64,000 nt of DNA from Pedobacter namyangjuensis (GTDB lineage: Bacteria; Bacteroidota; Bacteroidia; Sphingobacteriales; Sphingobacteriaceae): NCBI RefSeq assembly GCF_003313325.1, contig NZ_QMHQ01000001.1, forward strand, positions 1 through 64,000. Direction: 5' to 3'. Below are positions 36,139-45,280 of this stretch, piece after piece; position 1 is the first letter of the stretch, and the number at the start of each line of letters is the position of its first letter. The translations under genes and the position numbers were made by a program. A model generated the notes under the pieces. It did no database searches. It saw only the letters and a program-made list of their open reading frames with translations, and was not told the origin of the DNA.

Positions 36139-36680
36139 TAATCTATACCGTAAGAGGCCAACATTTCTTTATACTGATCAGAGTGTCTTCTTCTGCCAGA
36201 CTCGTTTTTAACAAGCTCCTGTATCTTACCAAAACCATCTAAAATAGCTTCTGGGCGAGGAGGACAACCAGGAACATAAACATCTACCGGAATAATTTCA
36301 TCGATACCTTGTAAAACAGAGTAGGTATCAAAAATACCTCCGCTAGAAGCACAAGCACCAACCGCTATAACCCAACGTGGCTCGGCCATTTGTAAATATA
36401 CCTGCTTTAAAACCGGACCCATTTTTTTAGCAATTGTACCCATTACCATTAAAAGATCTGCCTGACGAGGCGAAAAACTTAATCGCTCTGCGCCGAAACG
36501 ACCAAAATCGTAATGAGAACCCATTGTAGCCATAAACTCGATACCACAACAAGATGTAGCAAAAGGCAAAGGCCATAAAGAATGTGATCGTGCCAAACCA
36601 ATAACCTTATCTAAGGAAGTGGCAAAAAAGCCTGAGCCTTCTATGCCCGGTGGCGCATCTACTATATTGATTTCACTCAT
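36138..36680 (-). CDS. nuoB: NADH-quinone oxidoreductase subunit B
   Basis: This 180-residue subunit holds the N2 cluster next to quinone. The ligands are the tandem Cys44-Cys45 (SCCGIEFMA), Cys110 (GACASSG) and Cys139 (PGCPPRPEA). It is separated from nuoA by 209 bases that contain a terminator-like hairpin and a possible second promoter element. Confidence 0.97.
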   Translation of the reverse strand: MSEINIVDAPPGIEGSGFFATSLDKVIGLARSHSLWPLPFATSCCGIEFMATMGSHYDFGRFGAERLSFSPRQADLLMVMGTIAKKMGPVLKQVYLQMAEPRWVIAVGACASSGGIFDTYSVLQGIDEIIPVDVYVPGCPPRPEAILDGFGKIQELVKNESGRRRHSDQYKEMLASYGID

Positions 36681-36689
36681 GTTATAAAC

Positions 36690-36721
36690 AAAAAATGCTC
36701 ATCCTTAATACAGAATGAGCA
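36690..36721 (-). terminator. Terminator-like hairpin between nuoA and nuoB
   Basis: TGCTCAT (36696-36702) pairs with ATGAGCA (36715-36721) around 12 bases. On the minus strand a run of six Us follows (36690-36695), ten bases before the nuoB start. A TAAATTTG box (36723-36730) directly upstream would start transcripts inside the hairpin. The arrangement could attenuate read-through from nuoA while nuoB-N use their own promoter. Confidence 0.6.
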
Positions 36722-36889
36722 ACAAATTTACAATATTTTAGAGGCAATTACCTGAAGCGATTGGGATTTAGAACCTTTCTAAATAACTCAAGAATCTTGT
36801 TAGTAACATATCAAATATTCTGCAGTGAGGTTAGCTATATGAATTTCCAACCGATAATTGCAAACTTTTTACTTTTGACTTTAACCTTG

Positions 36890-37261
36890 TTATGCCCAGT
36901 CTAAAGCTTTCTTTTTAATGATGTAGATAAAGCCTAACAACAATGTTCCCATAAATACGAACATCTCAATTAGACCATTCCAGCCTAACTCTCTAAAGTT
37001 AACCGCCCAAGGATACATGAAGATAACTTCAATATCAAAAAGCACGAATAAAATAGCTACTAAAAAGTATTTAATAGAAAAAGGTTGACGAGCATTACCC
37101 ACTGATTTTACACCAGCCTCGAACGTGGTTAACTTATCGTTCGTTTTACGTTTTGGACCTAAAAAATGTGTTGCTACTAAGGTAACAACTACGAATCCTA
37201 AGGCAACAATTACCTGAAATATGATAGGAATAAAATCTTGTGCCGTACTAGTGGTTTCCAT
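36890..37261 (-). CDS. nuoA: NADH-quinone oxidoreductase subunit A
   Basis: This 123-residue three-helix membrane subunit has FEAGVKSVGNARQPFSIKYFLVAILFVLFDIEVIF, the conserved loop and helix of NuoA near the quinone tunnel (shown here only as family landmarks). It is first in the nuo operon and has a near-ideal promoter about 20 bases upstream. Confidence 0.96.
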   Translation of the reverse strand: METTSTAQDFIPIIFQVIVALGFVVVTLVATHFLGPKRKTNDKLTTFEAGVKSVGNARQPFSIKYFLVAILFVLFDIEVIFMYPWAVNFRELGWNGLIEMFVFMGTLLLGFIYIIKKKALDWA

Positions 37262-37277
37262 AAAATTTATTTTAACG

Positions 37278-37308
37278 CAAAATTAAAAGAAAAAGGCAGG
37301 ATTACAAA
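37278..37308 (-). promoter_or_regulatory. nuo operon promoter
   Basis: TTTG (37305-37308 on the minus strand) lies exactly 19 bases before TAATTTTG (37278-37285), a full consensus match. The expected start gives a short leader before the ATG at 37261. The -33 element falls in the loop of the terminator of the upstream operon. Confidence 0.8.
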
Positions 37309-37318
37309 CCCTGCCTTT
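37287..37318 (-). terminator. Terminator of the TonB/TPR operon
   Basis: AAAGGCAGG (37292-37300) pairs with CCTGCCTTT (37310-37318). On the minus strand a U-rich tract follows. It overlaps the nuo promoter, so the two units are packed without spare sequence. Confidence 0.85.
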
Positions 37319-37337
37319 CATTTATAACTTTTATAAA

Positions 37338-39053
37338 TTATTTTTTAACTGGTGCCTTTTTAGCTGGAGTAGCTGGCTGAGTTAAGAATTTGATATTATC
37401 TAACGCAGTTTGGTTGGTTGGAGCCAACGCTAAAACTTTGTTAAAATATTCTTTTGCTTTTTCCTTATCCGTAGTTGCTGCATAAGCGCCTAAGTTGTTA
37501 TAAGCCTCAACCAATCCATTTGTTGCCGAAGCAGCTTTTTCTGGTTTAGTTACAGTAACTAATTCAACATACTTTTCGTAAAATGGAATTGCTAAGCCTT
37601 TAGGAGCTTCTTTATTGTCAATACCATCAACTGCTCTAGCAATACGAGCTCTATATAGATGCGCAACCTCATAGTCAGGTGCAACGGCTAATAATTTAGA
37701 AAATGCTGAATCAGCTTCAACTAATTTACTTCTATCCTCACCTTTAGAGTTCATGTATTTAGCCGAACCTAAATAGTAATAGTTCATCGCCAATAAAGGA
37801 TTTTTAGAGTTTGACTCAACAACAGTTTTGAAAATTGGAGCAGCTCTAACAAAATCTTTATTAGTAAAGTATTTCTTACCAATTGTAGCCAATTCTTCAA
37901 CTTTTGTTGAATCTAACTTAACCGCTTTAGTGATGTTAATAACTGCTAAGCTATCGTTTCCTGTTTCGCTATAAGCTCTACCCAAATAAAGGTAATCATC
38001 GCCTAAAATACGAGAAGCATCTTGTGTTCTACCGAACAACTCTTCCATGTATTTAACACCTTCTGCGTAGTTTTTATTCTCGATTGCAGAATAAGCTTGC
38101 ATACGTTTTACAACAAAGTTTCTAGGATCATTAGCTTCTGCTTTTAACGTAGCAACCTCTTTGCCTAAAGTCTCAAAATCGCCAGCGTAAACCAAGAATT
38201 GAGCATAACGTAAACGAGAATCGAAAGATTTATCAGTTAAATCCAAGTATTTTCTCATGTTTCCTAATGCTTCGTTTCTTTTTGCTTCTGCAGTAGCTTT
38301 ATCAGCACGTGACCATTGCATTTGGATCTCTGCTAGCTCACGGTAAGCCGGGCCATAGTTTGCATCAATTGCAATTGCTTCTTTTACTTTATTTTCAGCA
38401 TCTGCAAAAGAAAATGCTTGTTTAAACATTCTGCCAATTTGTACAATAGAACGTGTTGAATTTGGATTGATATCTAAAGCTCTTAAATACATTGGATAAG
38501 CTTCAGAATTTTTAGTTTTTTGCGAAGCATAAAAATCCGCTAACGCGATAAATGTTTCTGGATCTTTGTCTTTCGAGTCCAATTCATCTGCTTTTTGCAA
38601 ATTGGGCAAAGCTGAAGTATAATCTGGTGTTTCCTGATCGATGTACGCTCTACCAATAGCTAAATAAGTTTGATAGTTTTTAGCACCTAAAGATAGAGCT
38701 TTATCAAAGTTTGTTTTAGCTGAGGTAGGATTTTTCGCGATTAAATCTGCATGGCCTAAACCTACGTAATTTAATGCGTTTTTAGGATCTGCAGCAACAC
38801 CAGCTGTATAAGTAGCTCTAGCTGAATCCACAACATCAGTTAATAAATAAACGTTACCAAGGTAAAAATAATTTTCACCCTCTTTTGCCTGGCTGCTAAC
38901 CAATGTTTTAAGCATTGAAGTAGCCTTTTGGTACTGCTCAGCATCAATGGCCTTCTTCGCATCAGCTAAACTTTGAGCAAATGAGGCAGCACCCATCATT
39001 ACTAAACCTAAACTTAAGGTTATCCCTTTCTTAATCATTTTCATCGTCATCAT
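37338..39053 (-). CDS. Periplasmic tetratricopeptide-repeat protein
   Basis: This 571-residue protein has a signal peptide (ASFAQ, cleavage near residue 26) and then TPR-type helical repeats over most of its length, with motifs such as GENYFYLGNVYLLTD, NALNYVGLGHADL and FNKVLALAPTNQTALDN. The C-terminus is Lys- and Ala-rich. TPR proteins are scaffolds; here it is the last gene of the exbB-exbD-exbD-tonB operon, so it may organise the TonB complex in the periplasm. Partner unknown. Confidence 0.85.
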   Translation of the reverse strand: MMTMKMIKKGITLSLGLVMMGAASFAQSLADAKKAIDAEQYQKATSMLKTLVSSQAKEGENYFYLGNVYLLTDVVDSARATYTAGVAADPKNALNYVGLGHADLIAKNPTSAKTNFDKALSLGAKNYQTYLAIGRAYIDQETPDYTSALPNLQKADELDSKDKDPETFIALADFYASQKTKNSEAYPMYLRALDINPNSTRSIVQIGRMFKQAFSFADAENKVKEAIAIDANYGPAYRELAEIQMQWSRADKATAEAKRNEALGNMRKYLDLTDKSFDSRLRYAQFLVYAGDFETLGKEVATLKAEANDPRNFVVKRMQAYSAIENKNYAEGVKYMEELFGRTQDASRILGDDYLYLGRAYSETGNDSLAVINITKAVKLDSTKVEELATIGKKYFTNKDFVRAAPIFKTVVESNSKNPLLAMNYYYLGSAKYMNSKGEDRSKLVEADSAFSKLLAVAPDYEVAHLYRARIARAVDGIDNKEAPKGLAIPFYEKYVELVTVTKPEKAASATNGLVEAYNNLGAYAATTDKEKAKEYFNKVLALAPTNQTALDNIKFLTQPATPAKKAPVKK

Positions 39054-39137
39054 TTGTTTTAATTGAAATTACTAATACTGTGCTTAATATTTGGTTCTGC
39101 AACAATAATGTTTTTTCTATTAGTTGAATTATTTAGT

Positions 39138-40037
39138 TTACTTTCTTATGTTAAATTCTCTTGGTGCAATCTTATGAGGACCTAGTCCTGATTTGAGTAC
39201 AATCAACTGTCCTCGCGGACTAGTTAACCAATTTGCAAATCCTGTGCCTAAACCGTCTCTTCCTTCGCCATTTAATATATAAACGTTTCTCAAAAAGGGG
39301 TAAATACCCTTCACAAGGTTATTTTGAGTAGGTTTATAATAGTTATCGCTTCCAGGTTTACCTTCCAAATTTTTAACACCCATTACTTTAATTTTTGGCA
39401 AATACGTCAAAATGGCATCATTACTCTCTAATAACCAATTAACGCCAACAATGCCGATGTAATTTTCGTGTTCTGCAACATACTTAATTACCTCATTATT
39501 GTTATTTAAAGTATACACCCCTTTTTTTGGCAAGGTTTTAACTTTGGCCGAATCAGTAAAATATCTTACGGTACTAGAATAAGCGTTATCAAATACTAAA
39601 TTTTTGCCAGAGGTTGACTTGCCCTGCAAGATCTCAAAAACATCTTTAACGTTGATATTGCTATCGATATTATTCTTATTGGTAATCAGCGCAATGCCGT
39701 CTATAGCAAATCGGTCTGTAAAAACTGGAGTTTTTCGTTGCTTATAATAGTTTTCCTCGGCTTCTGTAAGCATTCTCGAGAGAATAATCATTTTTATTTT
39801 CCCGTTTAAAAAATCAGGAAGTATCTTATTTTCGTTACCAAGAATGGTTTTAATGGAAGTATTAGGATAATCGCTTTTGAAAACCAAAATCTGATCATCT
39901 AAAATTCGAGAAAAAGATTCATCAACCAGCAACTCCGTGGTTCCCGATGTTCTGGTTTCTGGCACCTTGTCTGTTTTTGCTCCCCTGTTACACGCAAGTA
40001 AAGTTGTAACAACAAGCGCAAAAGCTAATATTCTCAT
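39138..40037 (-). CDS. PstS-like substrate-binding lipoprotein
   Basis: This 299-residue lipoprotein (lipobox LLAC, Cys16) has a phosphate-binding-protein-like domain: ELLVDESFSRIL, FAIDGIALITN, and FLRNVYILN late. It is classed with PstS-like solute-binding proteins, but no phosphate transporter genes accompany it. It lies directly after the small membrane protein in the TonB operon, so it may serve the TonB machine rather than an ABC importer. Confidence 0.8.
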   Translation of the reverse strand: MRILAFALVVTTLLACNRGAKTDKVPETRTSGTTELLVDESFSRILDDQILVFKSDYPNTSIKTILGNENKILPDFLNGKIKMIILSRMLTEAEENYYKQRKTPVFTDRFAIDGIALITNKNNIDSNINVKDVFEILQGKSTSGKNLVFDNAYSSTVRYFTDSAKVKTLPKKGVYTLNNNNEVIKYVAEHENYIGIVGVNWLLESNDAILTYLPKIKVMGVKNLEGKPGSDNYYKPTQNNLVKGIYPFLRNVYILNGEGRDGLGTGFANWLTSPRGQLIVLKSGLGPHKIAPREFNIRK

Positions 40038-40280
40038 TTATTCGTCGTCCTTTTTATTTATTAATCTACTAAACCTAATTCCGGCATAAACTACCAATAA
40101 AACTGCGAAAGCTATTCTATAGGTTTGTGGAAATTTCTCATCGTCTATGTTAAGCTCATCGCTATAAAAGACTAATGCTACACCTAAACCTAAGAAAATT
40201 AGGATCATAAAAGCTCCTAAAATAAACAGAAATCGCTGTTGTGGCGATTTCTGTTTAAAGTTGAAATTGAACTTACCCAA
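40038..40280 (-). CDS. Small two-helix membrane protein of the TonB operon
   Basis: I do not recognise this 80-residue protein. It has a basic N-terminus (KQKSPQQRF) and two hydrophobic stretches (about 17-38 and 53-68), ending in the charged INKKDDE. It sits two bases after tonB and abuts the PstS-like gene, so it is part of the operon. Confidence 0.7.
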   Translation of the reverse strand: MGKFNFNFKQKSPQQRFLFILGAFMILIFLGLGVALVFYSDELNIDDEKFPQTYRIAFAVLLVVYAGIRFSRLINKKDDE

Positions 40281-40282
40281 GA

Positions 40283-41104
40283 TTAGTTAGACAAGCTAAA
40301 TTTAATTGGAATGTTATATTTCACACGTACTGGTTTACCATTTTGCATACCAGGATTCCAACGCTTACTTAATCTCAATACCCTTAGTGCTTCTTCGTCA
40401 GTTCCATAACCTAACTTACGATCTATCTTAAGGTCGGTTAACGAACCATCTTTTTCTACTGTGAAAGAAACGAATACGTTACCAGTAATGTTATTCTCAG
40501 CAGCCATTGGCGGATACTTAATGTTCTGTCCCAAATAAGCATAGAACTTGGCAATACCTCCAGGATATTCTGGCGGATTTTCCATACTTTGGAAACTATA
40601 CACTGTGTTATCCTCAACTACCTGGGCTTGCTTAGGTCCTTCTCCAACTGGTGCAATCTGTACGATATCAGCAGTTGGGTCACCTTCCATAGTTTTTTGA
40701 CCAGGATCCGCTTTTTTAAGGTCGTCCATTTTTGGCGGCTCCTCATCGCGAACTTCGTTATCTGGTTTTACCACTGGAGGTGGGAACTTAACCTGATCCT
40801 GCTTTGGTGGAGGTGGCTCAACCGGTGGCGGAGTTTTAACTTCAGGGTCAATTGGCGGCGGAGATTGAATTACAACCTCTACCTCTTTTTCTGGTGGTGG
40901 TTCTGGAACCATCCCCGAAAATAAAGCATAAATCCTTGGTGCAAGGAACAACAATATAAATACTGTTGATGCAATAAAAAGCGATTTAGTTGTATTCCAA
41001 GAGCTAGTTTGGCGAAGCTCGTAAGCTCCATAGCTTTTATTCTTTTTGGCAAATACAACATCAAGCCACTCTTTGTTAAATAAATCTATTTTAGATCCAA
41101 ACAT
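40283..41104 (-). CDS. tonB: Energy transducer TonB
   Basis: This 273-residue TonB has a short cytoplasmic N-terminus, one membrane helix near residues 40-60, a proline-rich spacer (repeated PPPVEPPPPK-type segments) spanning the periplasm, and a C-terminal TonB domain with PEYPGGIAKFYAYLGQNIKYPP, FTVEKDGSLTDLKI and RWNPGMQNGKPVRVKYNIPIKF. It energises outer-membrane receptors together with ExbB/ExbD, whose genes lie upstream. Confidence 0.95.
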   Translation of the reverse strand: MFGSKIDLFNKEWLDVVFAKKNKSYGAYELRQTSSWNTTKSLFIASTVFILLFLAPRIYALFSGMVPEPPPEKEVEVVIQSPPPIDPEVKTPPPVEPPPPKQDQVKFPPPVVKPDNEVRDEEPPKMDDLKKADPGQKTMEGDPTADIVQIAPVGEGPKQAQVVEDNTVYSFQSMENPPEYPGGIAKFYAYLGQNIKYPPMAAENNITGNVFVSFTVEKDGSLTDLKIDRKLGYGTDEEALRVLRLSKRWNPGMQNGKPVRVKYNIPIKFSLSN

Positions 41105-41127
41105 TGCTTAAATATTTTAATTATTTA

Positions 41128-41679
41128 CTATTGTTTATATATACCTTCTTTAATCATGGCCTGACGCTCACTTTCCATCAAATTTGCTGGATCGTCATCA
41201 ATTGCAGGCGCACTAACATTAGTTTTGGTAACGTTAAGTTCATCCATAATGTCTACAAAGTTTTTGTATGTAGAACCAGGAGCAGGTTTAATAATAACAA
41301 TAATATCTTTACCCGTTTTTTCCTTAACTTTTTTCTTGTTTTCTAACAAAGATTTGGTTATTCCAGAAAATCCTTCAACTGTAGGTTGAGATTTTCCAGC
41401 TTCGCCCATGTACCACATTACCTTATTGTTTTTACCCAACAAGATGGTCATCGTTTGAGACTCTCTCAATTCTAACTTGTTATCTTTGTTTTTTTCGTCC
41501 TTATCGGGCTTAGCAATGTCCATTGCTAAAGGTTTAGATAAAGATGTGGTTAACATAAAGAAGGTAATTAACAAAAACGCTAAATCAACCATCGCGGTTA
41601 AATCTACACGTGTAGATTGTTTTTTACTTCTTACTTTTCCACCTTTACCACCCCCGCTGGAGGTATCTAATTCTGCCAT
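41128..41679 (-). CDS. exbD: ExbD/TolR-family protein (second ExbD)
   Basis: This 183-residue biopolymer transporter has one membrane helix with the channel Asp in RVDLTAMVDLAFLLITFFMLTTSL, then a periplasmic domain. It is the second ExbD of the operon, three bases after the first. The two differ in sequence and are likely both part of the ExbB-ExbD motor. A Gly/Lys-rich start (GGGKGGKVRSKK) precedes the helix. Confidence 0.92.
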   Translation of the reverse strand: MAELDTSSGGGKGGKVRSKKQSTRVDLTAMVDLAFLLITFFMLTTSLSKPLAMDIAKPDKDEKNKDNKLELRESQTMTILLGKNNKVMWYMGEAGKSQPTVEGFSGITKSLLENKKKVKEKTGKDIIVIIKPAPGSTYKNFVDIMDELNVTKTNVSAPAIDDDPANLMESERQAMIKEGIYKQ

Positions 41680-41682
41680 GGC

Positions 41683-42291
41683 TTATTCCCCTGTTGTGAT
41701 TAAACTAAATTTGTTAACTTTTTGCTTTTGAAGTACGTCAACAATTTTTCTAACCGTTGCATATTCTTCATCCGCATCTCCTTTAATACTGATACGCATA
41801 TCTACACCATTCAATTCGGCATTTGCTAAACGGGCTTCTTTAACCCATCTAAAAAGCTCACCATTAATGGTAGAATCCGTAGGGATACCATTGAACTGTT
41901 TTTCCAAAGCAGTTCTTTGTTCGCCGTTCATGTTGATATATTGCTTCAAGTTTCCGAATGGAACGCCAAATGAAGTCATTACTCCGAAACGTTTCATTTC
42001 TTCTGCATTGAAAGAAGTTGAGTAAGCAGCAGCCATTTTTTGTAAGGTAAGCTGTTTTACGTCTTTTCCAATAATCTCCATGAACACTTTTCCTTTACCA
42101 ACAGTTAATATGGCAAGATCTTTATCTGGCACCTTAAACTGAACAGATGAAGATGGTATCTTCACATCCAGTGGATCAGGCTGACGAGATGTTGCCGTTA
42201 ATATAAAGAAAGTCAACAACAGGAAGGCTACGTCGCACATTGCGGTCATATCTACTGCGGTACTCTTTCTTGCAACTTTTGCTCTAGGCAT
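41683..42291 (-). CDS. exbD: ExbD/TolR-family protein (first ExbD)
   Basis: This 202-residue ExbD has the helix TAVDMTAMCDVAFLLLTFFILTA with the channel Asp, followed by a periplasmic part longer than usual. It lies downstream of exbB with an 84-base gap carrying a hairpin. Two different ExbD proteins in one unit are typical of Bacteroidota TonB systems. Confidence 0.92.
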   Translation of the reverse strand: MPRAKVARKSTAVDMTAMCDVAFLLLTFFILTATSRQPDPLDVKIPSSSVQFKVPDKDLAILTVGKGKVFMEIIGKDVKQLTLQKMAAAYSTSFNAEEMKRFGVMTSFGVPFGNLKQYINMNGEQRTALEKQFNGIPTDSTINGELFRWVKEARLANAELNGVDMRISIKGDADEEYATVRKIVDVLQKQKVNKFSLITTGE

Positions 42292-42333
42292 AATATAAAA
42301 ATTTTAATCTTCTAACTAATGATGTTAATTCTT

Positions 42334-42353
42334 CCGGTTTTCCATAAAGCCGG
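42334..42353. other. Hairpin between exbB and exbD
   Basis: CCGGTTTT (42334-42341) pairs with AAAGCCGG (42346-42353) with one wobble and a CCAT loop. On the transcribed strand the U-run comes before rather than after the stem, so it is not an ordinary terminator. It may stabilise or process the exbB mRNA and set the ratio of ExbB to ExbD. Confidence 0.5.
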
Positions 42354-42375
42354 TAAAAAAAAATTAAAATAATTT

Positions 42376-43260
42376 TTATTTGTGCGTGCTCGCATAAGTT
42401 TGGATGATACTGAAACCAGCCTCATCAATTGCATAAGTCAATTTATCGATTTTCGAAGTTAAGATGTTATACATGATAATAGCTACAGTAGAAGTACCGA
42501 TACCTGTTGCAGTGTTAATCAAAGCCTCAGAAATACCTGTTGCTAATGCTGCTTGATCTGGTGCTCCTGAGTTAGCTAAACCACCGAAGGCCTTGATCAT
42601 ACCTGTTACTGTACCTAATAGACCCATTAACGTACCAACTGATACCAAAGTAGCAATGATAGTTAAGTTTTGCTCTAACATCGGCATCTCTAATGAGGTA
42701 GCCTCTTCGATATCTTTTTGAATTGCAACAACTGATTGTTCAACGTCTAATCTTGTATCAGCTTCAACTTCGCTGTATTTTTTTAAACCTGATTTAATTA
42801 CGTTAGCAACAGAACCTTCTTGTTTATCGCATTCTGCAACAGCTGCTGAAATGTTACCGCTGTTTAATAAACCTTGAATTTTTTTAACGAAAGCATCTAA
42901 GCTACCTTTACCAGTTGCTTTACCAATAACGATAAAACGCTCGATAGAGAATACAAATACCATTAAAAGCATACCCATTAAGATAGGCACGATGAATCCA
43001 CCTTTGTAAGCCATACCACCGTAGTTACCTGGGAAAGGCAAGAAACTGTGTGTATCGTCATTATAAAAAGCTAATGATACAGCACTGTTTGCTTTTGCAA
43101 CATCAGCTGGGATGTTAAAGTTTGTTGGTTTACCTAAAACGAAGATAAACAAGGCTACCCCGATTAATAAACAAATTGGAATAACTAGTGTAGCGAATAA
43201 GTTAGATGCAGTAGAAGAGCTCTCTTTTTTAACTGTTGTTGGTTTTGGTGCGTTTGCCAT
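42376..43260 (-). CDS. exbB: MotA/TolQ/ExbB proton channel protein
   Basis: This 294-residue ExbB-type protein has an N-terminal membrane helix, a second after residue 90 (FIVPILMGMLLMVFVFSIERF), a cytoplasmic stretch, and two C-terminal helices with the LVSVGTLMGLLGTVTGMIKAF and GIGTSTVAIIMYN segments. It forms the pentameric proton channel around ExbD. It is first in the operon and has a consensus promoter about 100 bases upstream. Confidence 0.94.
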   Translation of the reverse strand: MANAPKPTTVKKESSSTASNLFATLVIPICLLIGVALFIFVLGKPTNFNIPADVAKANSAVSLAFYNDDTHSFLPFPGNYGGMAYKGGFIVPILMGMLLMVFVFSIERFIVIGKATGKGSLDAFVKKIQGLLNSGNISAAVAECDKQEGSVANVIKSGLKKYSEVEADTRLDVEQSVVAIQKDIEEATSLEMPMLEQNLTIIATLVSVGTLMGLLGTVTGMIKAFGGLANSGAPDQAALATGISEALINTATGIGTSTVAIIMYNILTSKIDKLTYAIDEAGFSIIQTYASTHK

Positions 43261-43364
43261 TTTTTTAGTTTTTAGTTTTAGTACTTGTTTTTAAAATTAG
43301 AAAAATTTTTAAATAAATAATAGTATTACACACAACGTTCGTTTCAAACTAAATGTTGCGTTAA

Positions 43365-43394
43365 CAAATTTATAAATTGATTTTAAATTACAAA
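43365..43394 (-). promoter_or_regulatory. exbB-tonB operon promoter
   Basis: On the minus strand TTTG (43391-43394) lies 18 bases before TAAATTTG (43365-43372), a full match to both elements. The leader to the exbB ATG would be about 100 bases. Confidence 0.65.
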
Positions 43395-43460
43395 TTAAAT
43401 AATCGTTACACAATTAATTCGTTACGTAAGCCTGCCAGTTCAATTAACATGGTGTATAAC

Positions 43461-43488
43461 AAAAAAGATTGCCTTGTGAGACAATCTT
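43461..43488 (-). terminator. Terminator downstream of pckA
   Basis: AAGATTG (43465-43471) pairs with CAATCTT (43482-43488) around a ten-base loop, followed on the minus strand by a U-run (43461-43466). It is about 55 bases past the pckA stop. Confidence 0.75.
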
Positions 43489-43543
43489 CCGCAATTAAAA
43501 CTAAAAAATTAATTAAAAGCAAATTTTAAGCAAAAAAAATACC

Positions 43544-45148
43544 TTAAATCGCTATTTCGACAACTTTTGGCACCGATTTAAGTATTTCTTCGCTGGCAAA
43601 GTCTTCAAATTGTTTAAAGTTATTTAAAAATGCTTGCGCTAGTTCGTTAGCTTTTGAGTCGTAAGCTTGAGCATCAGACCAAGTGTTTCGAGGATTTAAA
43701 ATTTCTGCCGGAACATTTTCACAAGAAGTTGGCATTAAAAGCCCAAAAACTGGGTGCTCAATAAAATCAACATGGTTTAAACTTCCATTTAACGCAGCAG
43801 TAATCATTGCTCTAGTATAACTTAGCTTCATCCTTTTACCTACTCCGTAACCGCCACCGCTCCATCCTGTATTTACTAGCCATACGTTTACGTTGTGTTT
43901 TTCCATTTTTTCGCCTAAAAGTTCTGCATACTTAGCAGGATGTAAAGGCAAAAATGCTTTTCCGAAACACGCCGAAAATGTGAGCTGTGGTTCGGTAACC
44001 CCAGCTTCGGTTCCGGCTACCTTAGCAGTATAACCAGAAATAAAGTGGAACATTGCCTGACCAGGGGTTAATTTTGATATAGGTGGTAATACGCCAAAGG
44101 CATCAGCAGTTAGAAAGAAAATATTTTGGGGTGTTGGCGCCACCGATGGCTCCATCGCATTAGCGATATAATTTATAGGATAAGCTACACGTGTATTTTC
44201 TGTTTTCTCAATGTTAGCAAAATCAACTTCTCTGCTATCTTCAAAATAGTTAGTATTTTCTATTAGCGAACCAAATTTGATAGCGCTAAATATCTGCGGT
44301 TCTTTTTCTTCTGTTAAATCAACGCACTTAGCATAACATCCGCCCTCGAAATTAAACACAGAATTTTCACTCCAACCGTGTTCATCATCGCCAATAAGCG
44401 CTCGTTTTGGATCTGCCGAAAGCGTGGTTTTTCCAGTTCCAGACAAGCCGAAGAAAATAGCGGTGTCGCCATCTACCCCTACATTTGCAGAACAGTGCAT
44501 AGATAGTGTTCTCTTTTCTGTAGGCAATACGAAATTCAGAACAGAGAAAATTCCTTTTTTTATTTCACCTGTGTAGGCTGTTCCGCCGATTAAAATAACT
44601 TTTTTAGTAAAATTTAATATCGAGAAATTTTGCTGGCGTGTTCCATCCGTAGCAGGATCTGCCAAAAAAGAAGGGATGGCTATTATTGTCCACTCTGGCT
44701 TAGTGGGCAATTCACTTTGTGCATACCTTAAAAATAAATTATTGGCAAAAAGATTTTGGAATGCATGTTCTGTTACCACCCTAATGCTGGTCTGGTAAGC
44801 CGGATCAGCGCAAGCGTATGCGTCTCTAACATAAATCTGCTTATCTTTTAAATAGCTTGTAATTTTTGAGTAAAGCGCATCAAAATTCGCCTCGCTAATT
44901 TTTATATTAATATCTCCCCACCAAACAGCATCATTAGTTACAGCATCTGAAACTATAAAACGGTCTTTTGGAGATCTTCCGGTAAACTTACCGGTATCTA
45001 TAGCCAATGCGCCGCTGGATGCGAGCGTGCCTTCTCCGTTCTTTAAAGCTTCTTCTACCAGCTCTGGTACGCTAAGTTGATATTTAACTGTTTTAGCATC
45101 CAATTTAAGATAAGTTAAATCGGGTTGCTGTACATTAATATTGCTCAT
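43544..45148 (-). CDS. pckA: Phosphoenolpyruvate carboxykinase (ATP)
   Basis: This 534-residue enzyme converts oxaloacetate and ATP to PEP in gluconeogenesis. The kinase-1a P-loop GLSGTGKTTLS, the metal-binding HCSANVG upstream and DDEHGW downstream, and TGRSPKDRF near the start are all present. Length is normal for the ATP-dependent family. It is monocistronic with its own terminator. Confidence 0.97.
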   Translation of the reverse strand: MSNINVQQPDLTYLKLDAKTVKYQLSVPELVEEALKNGEGTLASSGALAIDTGKFTGRSPKDRFIVSDAVTNDAVWWGDINIKISEANFDALYSKITSYLKDKQIYVRDAYACADPAYQTSIRVVTEHAFQNLFANNLFLRYAQSELPTKPEWTIIAIPSFLADPATDGTRQQNFSILNFTKKVILIGGTAYTGEIKKGIFSVLNFVLPTEKRTLSMHCSANVGVDGDTAIFFGLSGTGKTTLSADPKRALIGDDEHGWSENSVFNFEGGCYAKCVDLTEEKEPQIFSAIKFGSLIENTNYFEDSREVDFANIEKTENTRVAYPINYIANAMEPSVAPTPQNIFFLTADAFGVLPPISKLTPGQAMFHFISGYTAKVAGTEAGVTEPQLTFSACFGKAFLPLHPAKYAELLGEKMEKHNVNVWLVNTGWSGGGYGVGKRMKLSYTRAMITAALNGSLNHVDFIEHPVFGLLMPTSCENVPAEILNPRNTWSDAQAYDSKANELAQAFLNNFKQFEDFASEEILKSVPKVVEIAI

Positions 45149-45168
45149 ATATTTGGTTTGATATGCAG

Positions 45169-45176
45169 CAAAGCTA
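45169..45176 (-). promoter_or_regulatory. Candidate -7 box for pckA
   Basis: The minus strand reads TAGCTTTG, an exact TAnnTTTG match about 20 bases before the ATG at 45148. A TTTG upstream (45191-45194) is only 14 bases away, shorter than normal. The box is also in a 6-bp hairpin. Confidence 0.4.
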
Positions 45177-45280
45177 AGCAGCTTTTAACTCAAAAACAGC
45201 GATTTTTATGGAAAAATTTTACTTATTGTGGCAAATACACTAACATTTAAATCACTGATAAACAATCTATTAAATCAATT

